Source: Colletes latitarsis
Taxonomy: Eukaryota > Arthropoda > Insecta > Hymenoptera > Colletidae
Direction of reading: 5' to 3'
Assembly (NCBI RefSeq): GCF_051014445.1
Contig: NC_135141.1
Span: 29,597,422-29,661,421, forward strand
DNA: 64,000 nt
The position numbers were made by a program, and so were the translations under genes. Below are positions 49,201 to 59,595 of this stretch, in pieces (the first letter of the stretch is position 1; every line of letters begins with the position of its first letter). Under the pieces are notes generated by a model. The model saw only the letters and a list, made by a program, of their open reading frames with translations. It searched no databases and was not told where the DNA came from.

Positions 49201-49623
49201 TTCGAGAATCACTACTGCTCTCATTTATCCAAACAATGAAAATGCAAACCAAGTCTGCACGGTTCCTTCGTGCTTCACCGTCCCAGCCGCACACGTATCG
49301 AGCAGGCTATTTCCGTACGAAGATAACTCGAGATACCGCGGGGGTCAAAGGTCGAGATTCCCCGGTAGCGTTAAGCGTTATCGGCCGTCTACGGATCAAA
49401 CTGTACTCACTGTCGAACAGCTTGAGTCTCCTGGCTACATCCCTGGATACCGTCCTGGATACCAGGTTGTACGGCCTACACGGCTTTTGCTGGTCCCCTG
49501 AATTCGGGGATTCGGCCGAGACCGGCACGCTGCCGGTCGTAGCCGTGCCCTGAGTCGCTTGCGGCTCACCGCCCGGCGATACCGCGCCATTTGCACTCTG
49601 TTCAGTCTTTTCCTTCTTCGGCT
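31268..49623 (-). CDS. Phactr: Phosphatase and actin regulator (Phactr), 3' nine exons, partial at 5' end
   Basis: Nine minus-strand exons encode 448 residues and a stop: 49411-49623, 41690-41923, 40860-41109, 37690-37835, 35323-35479, 33523-33578, 33283-33386, 32908-33080 and 31268-31283. Every junction has GT..AG and compatible phase. Residues 1-280 are acidic and proline/serine-rich linker. RPEL motifs lie near 294-316 ([12 protein letters not shown]), 333-352 ([12 protein letters not shown]) and 371-390 ([12 protein letters not shown]). The end carries [23 protein letters not shown] and HLTRFHRP, the RVxF-PhiPhi-R-W string and C-terminal contacts known from PHACTR1-PP1. Known of the family: RPELs bind G-actin, and the C-terminus recruits PP1 and redirects its substrate choice. 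The first RPEL expected in full-length Phactr is absent, so the gene starts upstream. The first exon seen begins with two bases of a split codon. Confidence 0.93.
31740..31830. repeat. Short repeat of AACCCCT and GGGACGG modules
   Basis: TTAACCCCTCAGGGACGGG is followed by AACCCCTTAAAAG and then CAACCCCTCGGGGACGGAT. A related inverted block, GTCCCCAGAGGGTTAAC, lies near 32630. It occupies the last Phactr intron. The function is unknown. Confidence 0.5.
32908..33080 (-). CDS. Phactr: Phactr exon with PP1-binding region
   Basis: The exon is 173 nt: 57 codons plus two bases. It starts [10 protein letters not shown], which supplies the RVxF-like and PhiPhi elements. It then has [12 protein letters not shown] (the Arg and Trp elements) and [12 protein letters not shown], and ends NSRHLT plus a split Arg codon. 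This is the most conserved part of the family. The acceptor is GTCCGTAG and the donor CCAG|GTACGC. Confidence 0.96.
33283..33386 (-). CDS. Phactr: Phactr exon with RPEL motif (third in window)
   Basis: The exon is 104 nt: two bases, then 34 codons, ending in phase 0. It starts [15 protein letters not shown], a highly charged helix, and ends [16 protein letters not shown]. The acceptor is GTGTTTGCAG and the donor AAAAAG|GTGCGT. The RPEL continues into the PP1-binding exon. Confidence 0.95.
33523..33578 (-). CDS. Phactr: Phactr exon with RPEL motif (second in window)
   Basis: This 56-nt exon encodes [18 protein letters not shown], a near-consensus RPEL motif. The acceptor is TTGTTGCAG and the donor AAAA|GTAAGC. 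It is separated from the next exon by a 136-bp intron. Confidence 0.95.
34116..34268 (+). CDS. Possible 50-residue small ORF nested in Phactr intron
   Basis: The ATG at 34116 (context GAAAATGG) opens a frame that starts [13 protein letters not shown] and runs to TAA at 34266. The interval also holds two YY1/Pho-type motifs, AAAATGGCCGC (34113) and AAGATGGCGGC (34144), a combination often found at transcription starts. The peptide is not recognised, so it may simply be untranslated promoter DNA. Confidence 0.2.
   Translation: MAASVRSLKKDGGAKDARKRRVHSRALVMIASEFADDQMGKQIHAFSVDR
35323..35479 (-). CDS. Phactr: Phactr exon with RPEL motif (first in window)
   Basis: The exon is 157 nt: two bases, 51 codons, two bases. 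It encodes [19 protein letters not shown] and INRNILQ, a canonical RPEL actin-binding motif, followed by a charged helix ([15 protein letters not shown]). The acceptor is TTAATTACAG and the donor ATCAG|GTGAAA. The split Arg codon AG|G leads directly into the next RPEL. Confidence 0.94.
36027..36138 (-). CDS. Phactr: Candidate alternative first exon of a short Phactr isoform
   Basis: This exon lies in the intron between 37690 and 35479. Reading minus, an ATG at 36138-36136 opens 37 codons plus one base and ends at a donor GATG|GTAAAT. The residues start [10 protein letters not shown] and end [12 protein letters not shown]. The dangling G completes a Gly codon with the GC that opens the RPEL exon 35323-35479, the same phase as the upstream exon 37690-37835. 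The product would be 205 residues carrying only the three RPELs and the PP1-binding tail. A TCAGTG initiator-like motif lies at 36408-36403. No cDNA was available, and a chance ORF remains possible. The short hydrophobic start could also be read as a weak signal-like segment, which would be odd for Phactr. Confidence 0.5.
37690..37835 (-). CDS. Phactr: Phactr exon with tandem NAGNAG acceptor
   Basis: The exon is 146 nt if the first acceptor is used and 143 nt if the second is. The acceptor region reads TTTCAGCAG, so use of either AG keeps frame and adds or removes one serine. It encodes [18 protein letters not shown] and then [11 protein letters not shown]. The donor is AAAA|GTAAGT and the last base completes a Ser codon with the RPEL exon. 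Confidence 0.85.
39721..39990 (-). other. Coding-like open frame, unrecognised, in Phactr intron
   Basis: A minus-strand frame open for about 85 codons ends at TAG 39723-39721. It contains [15 protein letters not shown] and [15 protein letters not shown]. The residue composition is more protein-like than that of surrounding chance ORFs. There is no ATG at its start, no family match, and no clear splice acceptor joining it to exon 40860-41109. It could be a relic of a transposon or gene fragment. Confidence 0.2.
40860..41109 (-). CDS. Phactr: Phactr exon (acidic and basic linker)
   Basis: The exon is 250 nt: two bases, 82 codons, two bases. The acceptor is ATTTTTCAG and the donor TCAA|GTTAGT. 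It starts with the acidic run [12 protein letters not shown]. It continues with [15 protein letters not shown], a basic segment, and ends LRQELQASF. It joins the previous exon through a split GAA codon. Confidence 0.88.
41200..41640. repeat. About 180-bp tandem repeat in Phactr intron
   Basis: Units beginning near TGACAATAATTCCAATAAA recur at 41212, 41394 and 41573, spacings of 182 and 179. Shared blocks include CTCAATATCGTTCTCC and CACATAAACGAAAGATG. About 2.4 copies fill the 580-bp intron between exons 40860-41109 and 41690-41923. Confidence 0.85.
41690..41923 (-). CDS. Phactr: Phactr exon (proline-rich linker)
   Basis: The exon is 234 nt: two bases of a split codon, 77 codons, one base. 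The acceptor is GTTTCCAG and the donor GAAG|GTACGT. It contains a proline-rich stretch ([19 protein letters not shown]), which is a candidate SH3/EVH1-type ligand by composition. It ends with SSDYEDE, whose acidic run continues into the next exon. The preceding intron is 7.5 kb and holds several repeat elements. Confidence 0.85.
41974..42949 (+). mobile_element. 976-bp non-autonomous TIR element (copy 1, complete)
   Basis: The ends are TATACAGGGTG and CACCCTGTATA, a perfect 11-bp terminal inverted repeat. The inverted similarity continues for about 62 bp through GATTCTAGAGGCCAAAAT. The interior has repeated modules with GATTTCGGGGGTA and AATAATTTTTTTAGAACGAT. No ORF of note is present, so it is a MITE-like, non-autonomous element. 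It sits in the Phactr intron just upstream of exon 41690-41923. Confidence 0.75.
43500..43825. repeat. Inverted repeat in Phactr intron, likely decayed DNA-element relic
   Basis: GCCCATTGCTCGCTATTTC near 43578 is matched in inverted orientation by GAAACAGCGAGCAATGGAC near 43719. TTTTCGAGAAAAT (43511) has an inverted partner near 43808-43818. To the left, a C13 run (43305-43317) and GTCCATAAGTCATCGG (43344) resemble ends seen in decayed Tc1/mariner-like elements. That last comparison is weak. Confidence 0.45.
44283..44420. repeat. Hairpin-forming inverted repeat (MITE-like)
   Basis: CATAAATGCTTCGTTAAGAA at the left is matched by the inverted TTCTTAACAAAGCATTTATG at the right. Arms of about 45 bp surround a 47-bp loop. 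It lies in a Phactr intron. No terminal duplication was resolved. Confidence 0.6.
45000..49410. other. Phactr intron, no exon recognised
   Basis: This is part of the 7.5-kb intron between exons 49411-49623 and 41690-41923. The frames around 45.4-45.8 and 46.2-47.0 kb have overlapping partners in other frames and no family match. Confidence 0.5.
49411..49623 (-). CDS. Phactr: Phactr exon (linker; first exon recognised in window)
   Basis: The exon is 213 nt: two bases of a split codon, 70 codons, then one base. The acceptor is TTCTGTTGCAG and the donor GACA|GTGAGT. It encodes [12 protein letters not shown] at the start and [11 protein letters not shown] at the end, a charged and low-complexity linker. 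No known domain is seen. It is assigned to Phactr by phase continuity with the next exon (split codon ATG, Met) and by position. Confidence 0.75.
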
Positions 49624-49821
49624 CTGCAACAGAAAAAAAAAAGATTCCAGACCGGTCAGAGCGGGGCGGTGAAAACGATCCGAGAATCGCGAGCGACCAG
49701 CTCCAGCCGATTCACTTCTCCCTTATTTTTACGCCATACCCCCCTATACTTTACTCGTTATTACATATACTCAAGACTTCTTCCCTCAAGGAGAGAATCT
49801 TCAGTTTCCACTGTCTAAAAA

Positions 49822-50470
49822 CAGTCTAATAACGCGTATTAAAAATTCTAAAACTTTAGACGCGTGTAGTTCCGAAACTACTAGTGTTTTATTAATTATT
49901 AAGCCACTGTTGGCAGCGGCAAACCTTCCCCTTTAATGTGGTTTTTGGTTTCTGTCGATCCGACTTTCCGTTTTCGAGATATCGTAATTTATGTAAAAGA
50001 TAATTTTTTTCAACTCGACTGTCTCACTGCCCGGCTCGCGTACAATAGCCTATTCACGCGTACTAAAAATACTAAAAGTTTAGACGCGTGCAGTTCCGAA
50101 ACTACTAGTGTTTTATTAATTATTAAGCCACTGTTGGCAGCGGCAAACCTTCCCCTTTAATGTGGTTTTTGGTTTTTGTCGATCCGACTTTCCGTTTTCG
50201 AGATATCGTAATTTATGTAAAAGATAATTTTTTTCAATTCGACTGTCTCACTGCCCGGCTAGCGTACAATAGCCTATTCACGCGTATTAAAAATACTAAA
50301 AGTTTAGACGCGTGTAGTTCCGAAACTACTAGTGTTTTATTAATTATTAAGCCACTGTTGGCAGCGGCAAACCTTCCCCTTTAATGTGGTTTTTGGTTTT
50401 TGTCGATCCGACTTTCCGTTTTCGAGATATCGCAATTTATGTAAAAGTGAATTTTTCTTAATTCGACTAT
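49822..50470. repeat. 224-bp tandem satellite, about 2.9 copies
   Basis: Identical anchors AATGTGGTTTTTGG occur at 49935, 50159 and 50383, a period of 224 bp. Units share GTTCCGAAACTACTAG and CCACTGTTGGCAGCGG and differ by only a few bases. It lies just 5' of Phactr exon 49411-49623 on the minus strand, probably in the upstream intron. The two 74-codon open frames here are a by-product of the repeat. Confidence 0.9.
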
Positions 50471-53400
50471 CGCTGTCTTCGTCTAACGCGCTCGGACCTC
50501 CTTGTCGCACGTTGACCCACTGACCGACTGACCGAATGACGTCACGTTTACTACTTACTACGGTCACGTGAGTTCATTCATGTCACGACGTAAACAAACG
50601 TAAACAGACCCTTCGGACTCACCCGATCGACTTGAAATTAAAATCGCTATATCTTCGGAACTAATAAAGCTATCGAGGCTCACGAACGCTCATTTTAAAG
50701 GGCATTTCATCCTCTATCCGACGACTATACCAGACACTATAATTTTTGATGTCTTCTATGTTTATTTTGAAATTTACTTTGACGCTACATACCTAAAGAA
50801 GTTTCAGCACTTCCTATTGATCATACGACTGATGTGGGATAAAACTGGACTATAAATTGTTTATTTAAATTTGTATGCAGGGTGTTTGAATAATTACTAT
50901 GCCATTTTTTTCGTAAATAATTGTTTTCTCTGGAATTAACAACGGTATCGACTTGAAAGGAAATTTATCGTTGTTACGTTTTCTTCTTCGAAAGATATAT
51001 ATTCAAAGGCATCTAAGAGATGATTTTGTAAAATATCCTTGTGCATGTACTGATTCATGATGCCATTAATTCGGTGCAGCGAGGCAACACCAAATGCTGT
51101 TAGTCATTCTCAAAAAAACAGTATTTAAACTTCACAGTATGATTATTGATTCAGTTATGCTCTTTACTGCACGTTTCAACAAGCTTTGTTACTAAAAACA
51201 TTACGACGCACAAGCGCATTACTTCCGATTAACCTCGTCGTGGCTGTGCTCGTTACGGTTTCTAGTTAAAAATCCCAGGATATTTGTTCCACGTCCACTT
51301 TGTCCGCGAGATTATCTCCGTAATATACACACGGAGGATATAAATTGTACGAGTTATTTGTCATCGCGAATACAAAACGGAAACGCATCTATCAATTTCC
51401 CGATTTCAGGCGCACTCCTCCCCGTCTCCATTATTTCATTATAATTATATTTTCATCGAGGGGTTGGAATAATAAATAACGGTACAATAAACAGAATCAA
51501 CGAGTTAACAAGGAAATAATTCGTATTTCGGGGAAATGCAGGATTTAAAACTCGAGTAAATTTCGAATTTTAGTACAAAGCGACGATTATTTCACTAACC
51601 CAGTTGCTGAAAATCACCCTATACAGCGATTCGCGAGTATAAAAATAAATCGTGCGATCGCGTTGCCAGATGCGGGTCCAGATCGTTGACCATACGCCCC
51701 CGTGTCAAACTCTGTTTTCGTCATCCTTCATCGTTGGAGGATCGACGAACGTCACCCTGGGTGACTAACTCCTCTGTTTTTGAGCGAGGATAAACACGCC
51801 TTCGCGTTTCTTTCGACGTCCACGCGCCGAGAGACTGGCGGATTCCGCGTGGACCGAATTAACTTTTAAACAATGTACCGTTTTGGAACGGTATCTCGAT
51901 CTTTTGACGAATTTAACAGAGATCGAGACGACGCGAGGATGCGTAATTTAAAATCGAAATCGAAATGGACGGTGACAGATCGCTCGAAATGAGATTTTCG
52001 TCGCCTCGTGATACACGCGACCTGGCCTTCTCCGTTCCACCAGGGGTTCCTCGACGTCCACTTGGAGAAGCGCCAATGGAATTCCGAAAGCTGCTCGTCG
52101 ACGTGGCGTTACTAATAACGTCAACAATGTAGAAAGATCGAAGGTCGAGCGACTCGACAGCCTCCAAACGGGGCGAAATCGACATCGAAGATATTTTAGA
52201 TGGGAAGCTGCGCGAGGCACGCGGAAGAATTTCCCCCGGAATTCCATAAAATATTGTCACGGCGCCAATAGCTCTATATTTCCCACCTTTCTACTCCACT
52301 TGTCCTTTAATTGTGATCTACCTTCGATAATTGGGGAATAATTCAATCCACCAGCGACTCATATCGATGCTAACACGAAATCTGAACTATTTTAATAAAT
52401 CAAGACACTTATGACGACGAAAATTCATCTAATCAACATAGTTTTTCGAAACGACACAATTCGAGTGTCTAAAATAATTGCATGCTCTGTGTGCACCAAA
52501 TGACTGCACTATTTAAATATAACCCGCACGTAACTTGCAATTCTACGATATTTTTGCAACAAACGAATGTTTCGAAATTTGGTGAAAAGCCCGTGCAGTC
52601 TCAAACACAAATTTAATAATTCCATACGCAGGTTTGCTTCCAACGTTTTTTGATTAAACACACAGACGGAATTAACGAGTTCTCACCTTCTCGAAAGTCA
52701 CGTTTCCCGTCTATTTTTAAAATACAGCTGACCCTTCGCGTCATGATCGGTCGTGTCCCGTGCAACGAATTGAATCTATGATCGATCACTGTTTCGATCG
52801 CAGAGCTTGTCGCGCGATTGTCGCGAACGCGAGCGTCGTTCCGTGTACGCGGAAGGCACAAACAAGACTGTCGGTAACTAGAAACTCGCTGGCTGAAAAT
52901 AGACGAGAAACGTTGGACGAATTGCGCGACGAACACCGACGACGACCTTCTCGACGCGCGTCCCTCGTTAGCCCAGATTCTTCATTGTCATTAGCTGTGG
53001 CCGAGACAATTCGACGCGAGTTCAACCATCCGTCGCGCGAATTTTATCCAATTTCCCGTAGAGAGATTATTTTCTATCTTTCGCGCAAGATAACGAGATC
53101 ATTCCCATTCTGGTATTTATTTTTCGAAAAAATAGAACCACCGTGCGCGCCGCGTTTCGTCGACGATGAAATCTTTACGATCGATGCAGCACTGAAAATA
53201 ACAGGTACCCAACCGTATTTCAAACTTCTGCTCGGGCTTAGTTTCAGTACTATTGTATATTTTCCACTGTTTTGTACTCCGATAAAACTGTCTTCGAGCG
53301 CCTGTAACATCATCATCCTCGAATATCCGACGAACAATTGTTTTCGAAACGTAAATATTGTGTTTGGCAAACCTACTGGTCTTCAGCAGTATATTATTCG

Positions 53401-54964
53401 AGTTGTCCGAGCGAACGATCGTATGTTTCTTTGTTAAAAGTAATCAATCTTCATTTTTCAGTCGCTAAATTTGTATAACATTAAATTTGCACGCTCGAAG
53501 GATCTACGTTTGAAAGCTTGCATACAATTTCTGAACGATTCGGGAATTCTTTGGTTATCCGGCCACCAGGGTTCAACGTTCCGTGGAAATGCGAAATTAG
53601 AGTTCGAATGATCGAATGATCCAGTGGCGATCGCGCGTAAATCTGTCGCGCGCGACGGAAATGATTCACGAACCGTAGCAAAGACGATGCAACAACTTTC
53701 GTTGCTAGTTGGACGCTGCACGAATGCCAGCTTCGATTCGCGTTTTCTATGCCAAGTGCAGGAACCTCTAGAATCGTGTGCATCGACGCACCCGCACGCA
53801 TCTCTCGTGAGACGTCTCGATGACACGTGCCAAAAGCACACAAAGCGCTGTCACAGTTCCGCGAATAAGCTTCTGTTCGGACATTTGTCATAATCTGTTA
53901 AATGTACTTCTATCAGGAGAATAGTAACCATTCGACTGAAATTTAAATGGTGTGGAATTTAATTTAAATTTTGTATTTAAACATTTTTGCAGCGTACAGA
54001 TCGCACAGGTTTTACGGAGGTTTTTTTTATAGATTGAAAGTACATATTATACCCTCGACATACTCGTGGGGTTCCATTAAAATCGAAGAGCTTCCTTGTT
54101 AAATTCTTTTTGTTCAAACATGCCATAGTGAAGGTTGTCTGGCGGATTATGTTCGTGACACGATAAATGAGATCGTTTAACGAGGTAAACGCGAAAGCTC
54201 GTTGCAAATTATTACTGTCGCTGCGGGGGTGGCTGAAAATACTAGAAAAATACTGGTGGCTCGTTATATTATTAACGACAGAAACATATTTTCCTGTTCG
54301 CGATAAATTCCATGAATAATCCGCGGTGAAAAATCCTGTCGATGCATTATTTAACAGCAATTCTTATAACACAATATCGAAAGGATAGATATTTCATATT
54401 TTTCCCCCACTTTTGACATTTCGAATATATTCATCGATCGACGTAGATTGGACCGTCTGCCGGATGTCGGCGTTTAACGCTTCGAAACGACCATGACGCG
54501 CTCGCTGAGGCATTTCGCGTATGTTCCACAGTTTCCATTAAAATTGTGATATCATCGAGCTATATAAGGTCCAAGGCGCGAAGCATGCACTGTACGAGCA
54601 TGAAAGTATTTTTATTTTATCGACTAGACAAATACTCGAACATCAAGCATTTATTTACATACCTTGTATTATACAAGTATTATTAATTGCTCCGTGGAAA
54701 CCAGTTGATCGATCAACTTGTCTTCGTCTCATTGTTCCAATATCATGATTCTCCACGTCAATTCTCTCTTCGTAATATCCAATTAAAGAAGATGAATCCT
54801 ACCAAGACGAAAATCCCTTTAGATTGCTTCGTTTCGTACAAATGTACAGTATCTGTCCCACCCCAATTATTAACAGGACGTCGAGGAACTATTTTATCAT
54901 ATAATATTCTAGTAGATCCCTCCTTTTATTCCCGTTCTGTACTTCTCATTTTGTTCTCTTCGGT
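50471..54964. other. Upstream Phactr intron or intergenic, no exon established
   Basis: A CAGGGTGTTTG motif at 50880 resembles the end of an unrelated inverted-repeat element. Long open frames at 51.9-52.3 and 52.8-53.4 kb overlap frames on the other strand. One weak exon candidate on the minus strand (52687-52744) is discussed in the findings. Confidence 0.4.
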
Positions 54965-55352
54965 GAAAAAAAAAAATTTCAAATCGTTCTGAAAAAATTC
55001 TGTTTAGCTGCGGGGGTCAATTACAACCATTTTTGGTGAGTAGACATACCCCCGAAATTCTACGTACTTTCGAGAGAAAAATTCCTGACCGAAAATCTAA
55101 TGCCTGACCATATATGATACTTTTCCCTGAAATTTCATGTGTATGTTTAAAGCGTCATAACTCACGAACGGATTGGAGGATTATTAATGTTTCGGAATGC
55201 AAACAACGCATATTTTAGTCAAGAATATGTAGAAATTCTAAAAATATTGGACAAGTTGTTCCTTGACCCCGCAAAGTGAGAAAAACCCCCATAAAAGTGG
55301 TTCACTTTTCAAACGGCCATAATTCCTACAATGGTGAATGTATTTATCATGT
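54965..55352 (-). mobile_element. Fragment of the TIR element family (copy 3, reverse orientation)
   Basis: This is reverse-oriented internal sequence of the family. It has AAATTTCAAATCGTTCTG, GCGGGGGTCAATTACAACC, ACATACCCCCGAAATTC and CTTGACCCCGCAAAG. Both termini are missing. A partial direct duplication of host sequence lies on either side. Confidence 0.6.
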
Positions 55353-55436
55353 AATATTCTAGTAGTTCCCTCCTTTTAATCGTCGATTAGTTTGGGGAAG
55401 ATCTCTGGTTCCGTAATTCTCATTTTGCTCTTTTGG

Positions 55437-58400
55437 AGGGAACGAACAGGAGCGTCTTGTGTTCTTCGCGAGGCAACTGTGACACGTGTCCGCCTGTTAT
55501 GGATCGGAACACGTTCTCAGAACAATGGTCTCTTCTGTCTTTCGGCGGCACGCGCGAAATTGGAATCACCAGCCGCCATGCATGAGCTAACGGGCGTTAT
55601 TTTCGGCCAAAGCGACGGCTGAAATTGAACAAAGGGCGCGATGTGAAATTGCGCCGAGTGGGATCGTTTATTTTGCAGATGGTGTTTAGAGACAGACGGA
55701 AACGTTCCTTGACAATCTATTCCCGTAGTCCTCTTAACGGCAAAGCAAGCGAAACAGAAAATTCTGGACGAAATAAATTATTCGTCTTCGTTCGACCAGT
55801 GTCCATCACTGGTGGCAGTATTCAAAATTGGAGTTATTTCGATACGAGTTTTATTTTATAACAACTATCGTATTTACAGTAGATAATGTAAATACTTTTA
55901 AGCGATTGTAAATAATTTTAATTTCGCTTCGCGAAACATTAAAAGTGAATTCGCTTTCGATCCGTAATTCAACTCGAACGAAATAAAATTTAATTTAAAA
56001 TTGCGAGAGGAGCGCGGAAATGCTTAATCACATATTCCTGCACCGGCTTGAAATGAAGGAAAATTGTAACATTAATTATATTTGTATTCTTCCGAGCGAG
56101 TACGAATTAACATATTAATTCGAATTTATTCGGGGAACAATCTTTAACTGGACGAACGTGAAGAGTTACATCCTACTCGTTCGATGCAAACGAATACTCT
56201 GATAGTGGTATATTGGATAATTTGAAAATTATTTACAAAGAGTACATCTGTTTATCGCTAACTGTTATTATATTATTCTGTATTGTTCGCATGAATTGCG
56301 CTATAATACATGATTTACAAGAATTTTAACAATTTCCCGTTAGCATTGCAGCTTTAGTCAATTGCTGTGAATAATTAAATGAAATTATAATTGCACTGTC
56401 ATTGCACGAACCGCACAGTATCGTTTTCTATTAAATTGCAAGGGACCACAATAGGAAATTAGGTATTTATTATACCGTGTAAATTGCGTTGAAATGCTTT
56501 CCAATAAATCAGTAGTACGAGTAAATAATTTTAGATCCCAGCCTTCTGCATACAATTATTATTATCAATTCTTGTTCGCTTATTTACTTAGCTATTAATA
56601 GATTTTTAGCTTCACAAATATCTCTTATTTTTTGCCTTAGCTTTTCGAAAAGGGAACCTTCAAACTTTCAATACCGAAATGCCGTGAACAAGTAGTACGA
56701 GTCAACAATTCGCGACCGAGAATTCTACATGCTCTTCCTTTCTTATCCACTTGGATTTCGACGCATTCAAACTTCCCTACCACCTTTCTCTGTCGTTCTT
56801 TTCATACAATATTCTATCAATATACCAGTACATAGTCTTCAATATTCACTCTTCAAATATGAAGTTCATATATTCAATAGATTCGATGTCGTCAGGTGTC
56901 AATTTCTCAACCTTGCATAGTGTATAATTTTTCCTATTCATTGTGGAAACATAAAATTCCTACGTTCGATACAAAAAATCAAATTCAATTATATCAGGTG
57001 CCAACTTCTCATCTTTACACAGTACATGCCAACTATTTTCGACCAATCCACGTTCTCGTTATTCACCCAATTTCTTTCTGTCTGCTTCGTTCGTAAAAAA
57101 ATCCTCGCGACGCCGAAAACGCGACGATGGTTGGGACCGTATCGATCGAGTTCCCTCCGAACGATAATACTAAACTGCAGATTCGCATCATTGGGTCAGC
57201 AACGCGTCCAATAAAAGCCAACGTTATCCGGCGAAGTAGCATTGTTTACGGTCCGCTCGAGCTTCGAGGGTGCTCCGACGATTTTTCTTCCCCTCGCTAT
57301 TTCGTCGTTTCTCTTTTATTTCCCTCGGTTTCGCGCACAACAGTTGCAACTTGGAAACTTCGGCCGCCGTTTATCGGCGGTTTCGTCCGCCGAGAGACCG
57401 GAAGTTCCCCGTAATTGCTTCCAGTCAACGGAACGACCGCGTATCTGGCTTCTCGGCCGATCTTATCGTCGCTCCAAATCGTTAACCGTGCACTTTCTTT
57501 CATTACACATTGTTATCCGCGGCTCGAGCGGCGAACGAACCGAAACGGAATTCAATTTGCGGCGTCTAAAAATAAATATGCCGGGGATTAAACCGGGAAG
57601 CCCGCCGGATATCGAAGATGGAAAATGCAACGGGATTTCGTTTCGAATACGTATTTAATTGGAGGCATTTTTGCCTGCATCATTAACCTAATGCCAGCGT
57701 CGAAACAACAATAATTTATACATATTAAAATATTTTTCCGTATTTCGTGAAATCTATTCTTTAGGTGTTTAATATTCTTTGAATATGTACCGAAGATTTT
57801 CTCAAAATTTTATTCCTATAATAATTAATTGCACAATTTCACGGTCAGATTGAAGTACAGTTTCAACCCAGTTAACACGGAAGGATGAACTCGAGCCTGG
57901 ACAGGATGTCCATCGAAAAGAACCCCCATTCATAAAATATGCAAGTTCGCGTTATCTCTACGAGATTAATCCGCGAATAGTTGCGGAAAATGGCGCTCCA
58001 TTCGAACAAATTTCTCGAAACAATTCTCGCCCCGGTGGCACGACCCACTTTTTCGCGCGACCTCGTTCGCGAACGGCCTTTTGAAGACGAGGAAAAGAGT
58101 AGCTAACAGCATTTCCGTTCGTCGAAAAGAATGTAATCGATTTATACGACCGGGCGTTTTCGTTTTTCGAAATTGCCAGACAAAAAAAAAAGAAAAAAAA
58201 AATACTGGCGGTTCCGCGTCCGCGAATCTATTTCGAGGATCGGGCAACGCGAGAGTAAAATGATGTAGGCCGACGCTTTGATGTTCCTGGCGTTGCAGAA
58301 GATGCTTTCGTTCGGCACAGAAGCAATTTATGGCAGCCATCGAAACCCACCGTCCGATTTCCGATACATCTTTCATTACGTGCACAAAGTAAACCGTTCT

Positions 58401-58584
58401 CGTGATCCTGATACAGCGAGATCCTACTTCCTTCAAGAGAAAATCGAAATTCGAAAAAACCGTATCACGAAATCAAGCTCGCTATTTAGTTTATTTAAAT
58501 AACACTTAAATATCGTGGTAATTTTAATCAAGAATTTTAAGGAACAAGCAATAATAAAATAGAAATTACAATTCAGTTTATTGT
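55437..58584. other. No gene recognised
   Basis: This is AT-rich spacer with one GC-richer block at 57.1-57.6 kb. No exon or repeat array was recognised. Confidence 0.5.
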
Positions 58585-59595
58585 TATACAGGGTGTTCCG
58601 CCACCCCTGGGAAAAATTTTAACGGGAGATTCTAGAGGCCAAAATAAGATGAAAATCAAGAATACTAATTTGTCGATGGAGATTACGTTAAAAAGTTATT
58701 AACGTTTAAAGTTCCGAAAATTTTTTTCTAGAAAGAGGGTAGGATTTCGGGGGTAGGTCTATTCATAAAAAATGATTGTAATAGATCCCTGCAATTAAAA
58801 ATAATTTTTTTAGAACGATTTGAAATTTTTTTTTTTCGTCGAAAAATTTAGGCACCTGTCGATTTTTCTTAAAAAGTCGTTTTTGATTTCTAGTAATTTT
58901 ATTTGACACCCTACAGAAAAGTTGTGTAATACTTTTTTGTAGGTACCCATGAGCTCTACTTCAGAAAAAAGTTTCATTGAAATATATTCACAATTGTAGG
59001 AGTTATGGCTGTTTAAAAATTGGACCATTTTTATGGGGTTTTTCCCAATTTCGCGGTATCAAGGACCAACTTTTCGAATATTTTTGCGATTTGTACATAT
59101 TCTCCATCAAAATACGCGTAGTTTGCTTTTTTAAACGTTAAAATCGTCCAATCCGTTCAAAAGTTATGATGTTTCAAAGATTCGCATGAAATTTCGAGGC
59201 AGCATTTCTGGCCTCACATTAGATTTTCGGTAAAGAATTTTTTTCTCGCAAATGCGTAGGATTTTGGGGGTATGTGTAATGATAAAAAATGATTGCAATC
59301 GATTCTTGCAACCAAAAATAATTTTTCTAAAACGATTTGAAAAAATTTTTTTTCTGCCAAAAAATTTCAACGCCTACCCGATTTTTTTTCTCGAAAGTGG
59401 GTAGGATTTCGGGGGTATGTCTAATGACCAAAAATGCTTATAATTGACTCCTGCAACAAGAAATAATTTTTCCAGAACGATTTGAAATTTTTGAATTTAA
59501 TTGTTAATAACTTTTTAAGGGAGCCTCCATCAACAAATTGGTATTTTTGATTTTCGTCTTATTTTGGCCTCGAGAATCTCCCATTAAAATTTTAT
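58585..59595 (+). mobile_element. TIR element of the same family (copy 2, right end truncated)
   Basis: The left end is TATACAGGGTGTTCCGCC and shares subterminal sequence with copy 1 (GGGAAAAATTTTAA, GATTCTAGAGGCC). At the right it keeps TTTTGGCCTCGAGAATC and CCATTAAAATTTT but loses the terminal CCCTGTATA. The interior shares the GATTTCGGGGGTA modules. Confidence 0.7.

Noticed and set aside
49936..50384. Two near-identical 74-codon frames
   Set aside because: They are translations of consecutive 224-bp satellite units, whose length is not a multiple of three. There is no independent evidence of coding.
52760..53437. 225-codon plus-strand frame
   Set aside because: It overlaps open frames on the opposite strand. 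Its composition shifts abruptly and no domain is recognisable.
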